Part shown: in pieces, positions 56,466 through 64,000 of the stretch
How the letters are laid out: each line of letters starts with the position of its first letter
Position numbering within the stretch: position 1 is the first letter of the stretch
DNA from: Heligmosomoides polygyrus polygyrus
Taxonomy: Eukaryota > Nematoda > Chromadorea > Rhabditida > Heligmosomidae
Length of the DNA: 64,000 bases
Direction of reading: 5' to 3'
Assembly (NCBI GenBank): GCA_947396885.1
Contig: OX377205.1
Coordinates: forward strand, 98,934,428 to 98,998,427
Program-made: the position numbers and the translations under genes
Notes under the pieces: generated by a model
What the model was told of the DNA's origin: nothing
Database searches by the model: none
What the model saw: only the letters and a program-made list of their open reading frames with translations

Positions 56466-57825
56466 CGCCCCAACCGATTGGGATAGCGGTCAGCAACTGA
56501 TGTTTTCAATGCGGGATACTTTAACTTTTAGACGAGCTTCATCGTGAAGTGTGCCGTTTCTTTGAACTTGGTTATTGGCACAGATCTACGGTACATAGCG
56601 GGCATTTGTCCAGCCGAGCGCAAGGGGCGTGGCAGCTGGCCTACTAAACGCTGTGTTAAGCTGTGGAGGAATTTGTCACCTGAGCCCTCCACTCCGTGGC
56701 GCGTAGTGACACCTGACCCGCTGGCGGTCGGCGAGTGTTTCAGCGCGTGCGCGTTGTTCGGCGTCGCACGACGGCCATTACTGCTGGCCGAATGGCTTCC
56801 TGCTCCTGCCAGGGAAATCGCCCCCAATTGGTTCAGTCTCAAAACTGCTCTCAAGGACACCTAAGATCGATTGAAGGTTCGGGTCCGCACGGAACGACGA
56901 AGTTTTGCATCGCTAAGGGGTCAATGGACTGATCGGTAATTCCCTTGGAAAGATAAGGCACAGTTGTCGTTCATGTGGCCTACATGAGTGGGAGGGTGCG
57001 CATTGAAGCAGTCTGGCGGCTTCAATTAGACGCACCACCCAGAGGGGCGTGTACCATCCTTATCCTGATTGGTCCATGCGTATTCGGTCGGTGTTCTGAT
57101 TGGTTGTGGTTGAGTATCGCGCTCCTTCCTCTCCCATGTAGGACACATTACCGACTAGTACCATTTTCATTCACGGCTCGTACACTATTTGCATTAAAAA
57201 ACAATACAAAAGGAGTTTTACAACGCGTTCTAAGTACATTTAGCCTCAGAGTGACGCATGCAGCTCGGACCATGTTAGGATGTCCGCTTTAAAAGTAGAC
57301 TCTTCTGGAAGCCCTGAAGTTGATCAGTTTTCTAGCTCTGAAGAACAAAAATTAACAACTTTAGGACGGCGTTAATCTATTTTGGCGAGAAGGGTCCATT
57401 GGAGCACTCTGGCACGCGACAGGGACGAATGGGATGGACGGAGGCGTTGCTGAAACTCTCAAAGCTGCCTCGATTCTTCTCCTGGGCGGAGTGAAACATT
57501 AGCGCCTAGAGTTCACTGAAAGAAACCAGGGCAGTTAGTGGGAGGAGAAATGACCGGATGAATTGTGACCAGCAATCAGCCCCGGTCGTTTGATACATGT
57601 GACTTCCGGCCGGCTTCTTTTTCGACCCATATATTCTGATGGTACATTTGGTCCGATGGACGCAGTAAATCTGCCCCTTTTGAGAAAAACGTCTTCGCTT
57701 TATGATGCCGCCACGCTCCATTACGTCGTTGTCGTTTGGTGCTTAAATTCATGCATTTCTCTGCCGTTCTTCAGTACTAGAGCTGATTACTTGCTTCAGG
57801 CTTACCATATTAGGGAAGGAAGTAC
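56466..57825. other. no gene recognised
   Basis: ORFs of 60-110 codons without motifs; GC-rich 56590-56830. Confidence 0.4.
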
Positions 57826-58009
57826 CTAATAAGTCTCCGCCGTTTTATTTCATATTTTAGTTTTGAATTTCGCAGAAAGCTTTTTAATGGTGTTATGTAT
57901 TGTTTTAAAAGAACAATTTGCTCTACCAGAAAGTATTTTCGCTTTTTCCGTTTCGATTTCGGTCAATTTTTAGATTTATTTTTAGATTTTTTATGTGGTA
58001 CAGTAAACC

Positions 58010-58745
58010 GGCATCCCATAACATCATTTTACATGCGCGGAGTTGCCACCCTTCGTATATGAAACGAAATATCGTTCATCATACAATAACCACATCTACA
58101 GCCCTCACTACTACGAATTCTCCAGAGGTGGAAGATCAAGTCAAAGAAATCCTGCGGCAGAACGGATATGGCACAAGGCTATGTCGTTGTTGGAAACCTC
58201 AGCAACGACCTGGTGGTTCTCCTCTGATTGTTCCTTTTGTCACGGATTCTTTCGCTTTGGACATCAACCGTGTCGTAAAACGATCGAGGCTCCCTATAAG
58301 CCTCGTGTTTCGACCACCTCCATCTCTGCGACGTCTACTTACAGCGTCGCGTCCATACGAGAATCAGTGTGAAAGGTCAGATTGCTTTATCTGTGAAGAG
58401 GATAACCAAATTTGCCAAATGAGGTGTGTGGTGTACAAAGTGGTTTGTATGACATGTGAGGAATTCTACTTTGGCGAAACAGCGAGTCCACTTTGTATGA
58501 GAATGGATGAACATTATAGAGCACTGCGTAGCCCCCAGAGCTACCCAGATAATCCATTCTCTAGACATCGTACCCTCAGACATACACGTGATCCACTGCC
58601 ACAGCTGCGAGTCTCGATCCTCCATAGGAACTTAACAGATCCAGTGGAGAGGAAGATCAAGGAAGCGCTTGAAATAATGCACTGGCGACCACCCATTAAC
58701 AAGAAGGAAGAAATGAAATGTGCAATGAGCCTTATCAGTCTCTAA
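58010..58745 (+). pseudogene. Penelope-like GIY-YIG endonuclease domain
   Basis: Open to a TAA at 58743. Order: HARSCHPSYMKRNIVHH, EILRQNGYG, CERSDCFICEED (cysteine motif that precedes the nuclease in this family), VVYKVVCMTCEEFYFGETAS (GIY...YIG position, here VVY...YFG), LCMRMDEHYRAL (catalytic Arg and EH), and VERKIKEALEIMHWRPPINK. The nuclease nicks target DNA in intact elements. Upstream ORF sequence from 57918 belongs to the K element, not to the protein. The domain is intact but detached from its RT. Confidence 0.85.
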
Positions 58746-58984
58746 GGGCTAGTGATGTGACTGCTGAGGATGATGGCGACATTGAGAGACGAGAGACCGG
58801 TCACTTCCCGCGATTCTATATAAGCAGCCCAGAGACCCCTGCACCTCATTTCCGGCCGAGCCACGTATTCGAAGTCATTGGCTTTACCCGCTTCCCTTCC
58901 CGATTACCCAGCCAGGTCTGTAGTGTGTCAGACGTTGTGTTGCTGTTGAATGTATGCAATGTATGACATATAGGCGACATGGTT

Positions 58985-59035
58985 CTTTTAGATCTGAAGA
59001 ACGGCTTAAGGCCCGAAACGTCGTCAATAAAGATT
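58985..59035 (+). ncRNA. hammerhead-like motif 1
   Basis: CTGAAGA (58994-59000), a GGC...GCC stem, GAAAC (59015-59019), a 3-base loop and GTC (59023-59025) give a minimal stem III as in Penelope-type hammerheads. The stem II base is imperfect. Confidence 0.5.
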
Positions 59036-59130
59036 CGACTACGACTCGCATTTTGAACTGGGGTAGCTGCTGTCCCACACCCCTCGTCTGTCCTGCGCTG
59101 CTTCCATTGGTCCCTCGGTGGACTACGGTC

Positions 59131-59172
59131 AGGCTCTGAAGAAGGCGATCTCGCCGAAACGTTGGCCAGTAA
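59131..59172 (+). ncRNA. hammerhead-like motif 2
   Basis: CTGAAGA (59136-59142), stem GGCGA/TCGCC, GAAAC (59156-59160), then GTT. GGCT before and GGCC after can form stem I. One unpaired A after CTGAAGA is unusual. Confidence 0.5.
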
Positions 59173-60007
59173 ATAAATCCGTCTACCAACCTCGTGTAGA
59201 GCTCAACACGCACAACAGCAAGATTCGACTACATTGAGCTTCACTACTATGATAACGAAAATTTTTAGGTTATTAAAATGGGAAGTCTGACAGCTCCTCA
59301 CTGCTTATGTAAGAGTTTTTTTTGCAGCACTATAAGCCGGTCAAAAGTGTATGTTTTCTCCACAAGGGAGATATTGGGTTTTTTGTTTGTTTTGGTTTTT
59401 GTTTATTTTTAGGGAATTAAAGTGAGGTGTCCGAGAGGCGTAAATTATTTTTATCAACTGCTCCTATCCCTTGATTAATTTTTCGGACGGTATATTTCGT
59501 TTGAGCGAGAATTATTCGTATTATCAAAGCTCACATTGAGTTTTTATGTTCATGCTGACTTCTGTCAATTTCTAGCCGAATGTTTTTAAAGAAGAAAAAA
59601 TGGTCTACAGCCTTTACTCCAGCTCGTTCCCTTTCGAGCGACATATAACACTGTCTGTACTGTTTTTGGTCATTCTGAGTTTTTCTAATTTTCAGGTCAT
59701 CAGAGTTAGTTTAAAAAATCAACCAAAGGGTACGATCTGTTGGCAAAGTAATCGATGTCTTCTGGACACTTCAGTTTAATGCCCTAAAAAATAACGATAA
59801 TTGAAATGGTCGAAATAACCAACAAACGCTCTTTTAGAGGAAATCTTCTTCTTTCGAATGGCTCATAACGTTTGCAAAAAATCTTTTACGAAAGGAGATA
59901 GAAGGAACTATCCGTTAAGGTCGCTTTTCTTCATCTGTATTTCTACTTCAATGACATAAAAATTGAAAAAAAAATTTATAGAAATGAGGAAAAAGCGAAA
60001 CAGGTAT

Positions 60008-60200
60008 ATGTCGCGTAGGTGAGCAGCATTGGCAGGTGGGAATGTCTAAACCAATCAGATCGCACTGAATGGGCATGCCATTCAGAAAGAGCATATACAG
60101 CTGCTACCCTGACGGGCTTGCATGTGTTCGGTCTGTGCCCTGTTTGGTTATCGTTGGCTGGCGCGCTCCCATCTACCAATGCTGCTCACCTACGCGACAT
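60008..60200. mobile_element. family L palindromic MITE, copy 2
   Basis: Ends ATGTCGCGTAGGTGAGCAGC and GCTGCTCACCTACGCGACAT, GTAT on both sides. Inserted at the edge of the old K element. Confidence 0.85.
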
Positions 60201-60469
60201 GTATCCAATTCTCAGTTTCAGAGGCGCCACATGTAGGCCAGGTAGAGAGGCTCTGGCATTGGTAGAGACACTCAGCGTGTGTTCGTGCTAAAGTTCTGCT
60301 TTCGCTTGGATCAGCGCTTAACAAGCTGCAGCTCAAACCTGGCCACTGCCAGTAGCTTACAGGTAACTTACGCGCAACCCACACTTCTAGGTAACTTCCT
60401 TAGAAGTTCACTTTGGTTACATGCCACCTTAAAGCTTGTAGGTATTAGGATGTCCGGAAACTTTTCAGT

Positions 60470-61600
60470 GTTCTGAGTGCTTCGCTTTGAACTACCACAA
60501 CTTTCTCAAATCTTGTCGGATTTGGTCGAAATGAGCACCGTTCGAATCAGCACACTTTTACCAACGGGCCACTTGTCGACCTTTTCCATCGGAGAAAAAG
60601 TTAGGTGGTCGAGAATCGTCAAAGTCCACAAAAGCTGTTTTGGCTTGGTTCTGATTGCTGAAGGTTTTACCAGCGAGAAAGTTCTGAAGAGGTGGTCGTT
60701 GTCGGTTGCGAGAGGTTTGGAGAACATGGCGGCTGAGGCAGCATTTCAATCCTTAATTCGTTCAATTTTCGAGTGGTGATTTATGAAACGTGTGGGCTGA
60801 CGTTATCGTGCAGAAGAATCGGGTCTCTTCTGTAGATCAGTGCTGGCTGAAGTTGCCACAATTTTCGGTGCATTTCGTCGATTTTCTTACAGTAGGACTG
60901 TGCTGAGATCGTTTGGCCTGGTGCCAAACGATTGTCATGGATCACACCAGCCGCCGTCCACCACAAAGTGACCAGTACCTATTTTGGTGGAGGTTTGGCG
61001 TTGGAAAATGCTTAGGGGGTTCCTCGGCGTCCATCCACTGTCCGGAAGGTTTCCTGTTATCATACAGATTTCTCTTTTCACCGAAGTGATGACTCGACCC
61101 AAAAACGGGTCAGTTTTGTTGCGTAAAAGTGGAGAAGAACAAATCCCGAGATGTGACAGTTTCTGCCGCTCACTCAACTTGTGGGGCACCCACTTTTCGA
61201 GCTTTTTCACCTTTCCATGGCGCTTCAAACGCTTCCGCAACAGCAGTTCTACTGACGTCCAGCTCTTCTGTGATCCCGCGAACTGATTGGAATGATTCAC
61301 CTTCCACCAACTCCTGCAACTCGTGGTCCACGATGCCTCCAGGGTCCGGAATCGTCAACGACTTACGTAACTTAACAACGGAGAATTGTAAGCGAAAAGC
61401 TCAGATAACGCGGTTTATCGCTTACCATGCCACTTGGTAAGCCGCTGATAAGCCGCGTTATCTGAGCTTTTCTCTTACAATTCTTCGTTAAAGGCACGTA
61501 AGTCGTTGATGAATCCGGCGTCAGGTCGACCGCTACGGGGGTCATCTTCGATTTTGAAATCTCCGGTCCGAAATTCTGCGAGCGGAACTGTGCCGGATTC
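60470..61600 (-). pseudogene. mariner transposase, broken
   Basis: Minus strand in order: GDFKIEDDPRSGRPD, then after the insertion VDHELQELVEGESFQSVRGI, KKLEKWVPHKLSERQKLSHL, TAAGVIHDNRLAPGQTISAQ, RRDPILLHDNVSPHVS (second catalytic Asp), and the C-terminal FLAGKTFSNQNQAK, SRPPNFFSDG. Frames change several times. Confidence 0.88.
61338..61524. mobile_element. family H palindrome, copy 3
   Basis: GGGTCCGGAATCGTCAACGA and CGTTGATGAATCCGGCGTC with inner CAGATAACGCGG repeats. Sits between two conserved transposase blocks of the mariner. Confidence 0.85.
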
Positions 61601-61640
61601 TGAGGCAAGGATGTATGATCCTCGAACTTGACTTCAATCC

Positions 61641-63061
61641 GACTGACTTTGGATATAACTGGTTGAAGAATGACAAAAAATTCAGCGGATCATACCTTCG
61701 AGCTCTCCTGATGATCCTCGACTCCCTAATACACCTCCTGTTCAATTCGGTTTTTCAACCATCCTCCAACCGAACTTGTACTGCTGTATTCTGCCGGTTC
61801 GAACTGCAACAGGACGGCAATCAGCCGAGGTTTTCCAACGCTCTTTTTGGAAGTGAGCGTGGGAGACGACGCAAGCCCTCTCTGTGCCCTCCCATTTCGA
61901 CACGATCTCTACAGTACCGCCGCTAAACATTCAACCAAACGACGTTTGCGACGCAAAAATGCGTTTTTTGCGTCGCATCATGATAACTTAGTTCAAAGTA
62001 AAGCCTTTCTCACCAAAACTTACAAGCGCTCCTAGCATCATCCTACCTACCAATGGGCATGCAAACGCCGTTAAAAAGTGGATGGAAGCCTGAAAACCAA
62101 TGCCGCAATTAAGGAGAGTCCTAATTACTGTGACCCGACCCAACACCGTCGCCGAGTCTCGCTTAATTATGTCCCCAGGCGCAAATAGTGCGGCCCAGTT
62201 GAATTATAAAACTCCTAAACCTAATTAAAAATTATTTTCCTCCTGTTTGTGACCTTCTCCTGGCTGCGACAATTCATTTGATACCAAATTTGGCAGGAAA
62301 ATATGCATGAGTCTGCAGCTGCTTCAACCGATTTTGTTTATTTCAACGGAAACATCCTCAGTCTAAGCCTGTTATTGTAGCTTGCAATCTACTCATCTTT
62401 AAGGAAGGAAAATGGCATAGAAAATTGACGTTTCGAGTTCATTTTGGGCATTTGCGTGCTGGCTGCGATTCATCAAAACTGCAAGTGAACCTTCGTGAAT
62501 AACACCCTCTGTCGCCGAGTTTGGCTGCGAATATCCATGTCCTAAGGAAGGAGTTAGTCCAAAAATACGTCTACACTTACCATACACAATGTAGAGGCTC
62601 CAAGTATGAAATATCGAGAAACCAGGTGATCAGATGGCAGAATTTCAGCTGGTTAAAGTGAAGACTTTTTTCAAAAGTACGACTGAGCTTCTACAGCGTT
62701 TCATGCACAGTCTTTGCAGAATGAACGCTGGGAAGCCCAGCATTCATATTAAGTATTTTTTCGCTCAAAATTTTCAACCAGTCCAGATGCCAATATTTTG
62801 ACGCACCAGATCAAGCGTCGATGTAGAGGTCTTCATCGAGCATAATTGCACTGACCTGACATGCCCTACAGAGATATTGCACTCGGCTGCATGACCAACA
62901 AATCCCTCACTTTTCTTTCTCGTAATTACGGTTCTGTTCGACTTTATGCAGCTCACCAATATCGATTCATGCTGCCAAATCTCGATGAGTTTTTTGGTTT
63001 TCCGGATTGCGTAGATCACGCAGATTCTATATTTCTCAAAATTGTGTGCCTAGCCGCAACG
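61641..63061. other. no gene recognised
   Basis: ORFs up to 103 codons, no motif, no confirmed repeat. Confidence 0.4.
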
Positions 63062-63741
63062 TAAAATATGCCTTTATCATTTTCACGTCGAGCTGGACAC
63101 TTTTCCAATTAAATAGGAATAAAACATCTTTTAAATTGAAGCGAGCTTTTTACAGGTTAAAATACGAACACTTCAAGAAGGGTAGAATAATTTTTTGTCC
63201 AAGAAAAAATTGGTATAACTTTCTTAAATTTTTTAAAAGTTAAGCTGCCCGAACGAATGTAATAATTTTGCACAAGTTTTGTTTCTTTTGAAAACATAAT
63301 AAAATAACCTTTGTCTTAAAGCGCAACAAGGTAGGATTCATTTAGTGCATCAAAGACCAGATTGCGCCCTGCACTTGAAAAGCTCGCCGCGAATTTTATT
63401 TGATTTATAGTGTGAGTGCTGCTTACATGAGGTATCAAAGTGAGAATATGTGTTTTTACAATTTTCTTTGTTATGTTGTTTATAGGCGTAAAACTCTATG
63501 CAAACAGCAATTCTGCTATCAATCGAATAAAAACCGCGAAGTCTTGGACAATTGCATGGCGCAATCCCTTTTGGCGCTAAAAACTGCCGCGGTTCTACTC
63601 TTTAGAACAGGATATAAACCATTATTTTCTACAAAAAAATGAAAATTTTATAAAACTTCAAACGAAGTGTTCATTTTTGAGTAAGTGAATGAAAGCATGA
63701 AAGAAATCGTACTGAAATTTTCAGCCAACAATTTCATGTTA
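63062..63741. repeat. family J repeat, cut by a mariner
   Basis: Opens ATCATTTTCACGTCGAGCTG and follows family order to CGTACTGAAATTTTCAGC, where the mariner enters at a TA. Confidence 0.75.
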
Positions 63742-64000
63742 TTAGGTTGTCCGGAAAGTTATCAGCGTTTTGCGTTGCTATCTTTCATTCGTCTATTATC
63801 AAGTAAAAATTCACTTAAAAAACTTGTATTGCGCATTAATGTTACTTTCTGCACAGAATTTTTCGCTTTATCTGACTAAAAAAATATGTTTCAACATTGT
63901 TTTGTATTTCTGTTCTTGAAGGGCTTATTGGAGTATGTCGAATGAGCAATTCCGAGCGATATCTTATTACAACTTCAAATTGGGAGAATCCGCAGCCGAG
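63742..64000 (+). mobile_element. mariner element, 5' end only (runs off window)
   Basis: Terminal repeat TTAGGTTGTCCGGAAAGT after TA, about 190 bp of 5' UTR, then the transposase start. Looks younger than the other mariners because the visible ORF is unbroken. Confidence 0.88.
63935..64000 (+). CDS. mariner transposase N-terminus (partial)
   Basis: 22 codons, beginning MSNEQFRAISYYNFKLGESA, typical of mariner transposase N-termini (first helix-turn-helix). ATG chosen from the fit to the family start. The rest lies outside the window, so intactness is unknown. Confidence 0.85.
   Translation, partial: MSNEQFRAISYYNFKLGESAAE

Larger units (their letters stand above)
58005..59245 (+). mobile_element. 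3' part of a Penelope-like retroelement
   Basis: Contains the C-terminal GIY-YIG endonuclease domain, then about 500 bp of 3' sequence with two hammerhead-like motifs, a combination known from Penelope-like elements. The reverse transcriptase is missing, so the copy is 5'-truncated. Directly repeated AGATTCGACTAC lies at about 59031 and 59221. Confidence 0.85.
57826..60000. mobile_element. old family K foldback, split by a Penelope-like element
   Basis: Left piece 57826-58005 (AATAAGTCTCCGCCGTTTT...) and right piece 59245-60000 (TTTAGGTTATTAAAATGGG, ACAGCTCCTC, ATGCTGACTTCTGTCAA) match K copies at 11.9 and 16.4 kb with much divergence. Confidence 0.55.
60445..61640 (-). mobile_element. mariner element, 5' end lost
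   Basis: 3' terminal repeat TTAGGATGTCCGGAAACTTT at 60445, close to the end of the mariner at 63742. Transposase remains on the minus strand, split by a family H element. Confidence 0.85.

Overview
The window looks like nuclear DNA from a repeat-rich nematode, probably a strongylid/hookworm-like species. That is inferred from one nematode-style DEG/ENaC channel gene split into many small exons with TTTCAG-type acceptors and GTAAGT/GTGAGT-type donors, and from a dense mix of mariner elements, palindromic MITEs, tRNA-derived SINEs, LINEs and a Penelope-like element. There are no bacterial operons, rRNA genes or CRISPR arrays. The species cannot be fixed from the sequence alone. || Host gene: one clear multi-exon gene on the + strand, a DEG/ENaC (degenerin / acid-sensing type) sodium-channel subunit. 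Twelve well-supported exons lie between 22640 and 40296. Two candidate 5' exons (18440, 20392) and one candidate 3' exon (42088) fit by phase. About 1.6 kb of coding sequence is spread over about 20-24 kb because the introns are packed with transposons. A possible second gene tail lies at 2990-3420 and an uncertain GC-rich coding-like block at 53.2-53.7 kb. || Layout: 0.6-2.3 kb, broken CR1/jockey-type LINE (minus). 2.4-10.6 kb, MITE clusters, long foldback repeats (family J), a SINE. 11.9-17.6 kb, two 1.2 kb foldbacks with mariner-like ends (family K) and more family J. 18.4-42.3 kb, the DEG/ENaC gene with MITEs, SINEs, LINE pieces, four mariner-type insertions and a three-level nested insertion in its introns. 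43.5-48.8 kb, two large foldbacks whose arms carry tRNA-like A/B boxes, one with an 88-codon acidic ORF. 48.8-53.0 kb, a degenerate GTGACT-type minisatellite split by a Tc1/mariner element. 55.0-60.2 kb, MITEs, family J, and the 3' part of a Penelope-like element (GIY-YIG domain plus two hammerhead-like motifs) inside an old K element. 60.4-64.0 kb, a mariner broken by a foldback, and the 5' end of a second mariner running off the window. || Recurrent families (labels are mine): A-G, short palindromic MITEs, usually with TAA/TTA target duplications and a shared subterminal TATACTTC-like motif; H, L and I, other short palindromes; J and K, 0.8-1.3 kb foldbacks; M, a 0.7 kb dispersed repeat; N, a mariner-ended element; FB1-FB4, large foldbacks; and one SINE family of about 295 bp, four copies of which show 10-12 bp target duplications.
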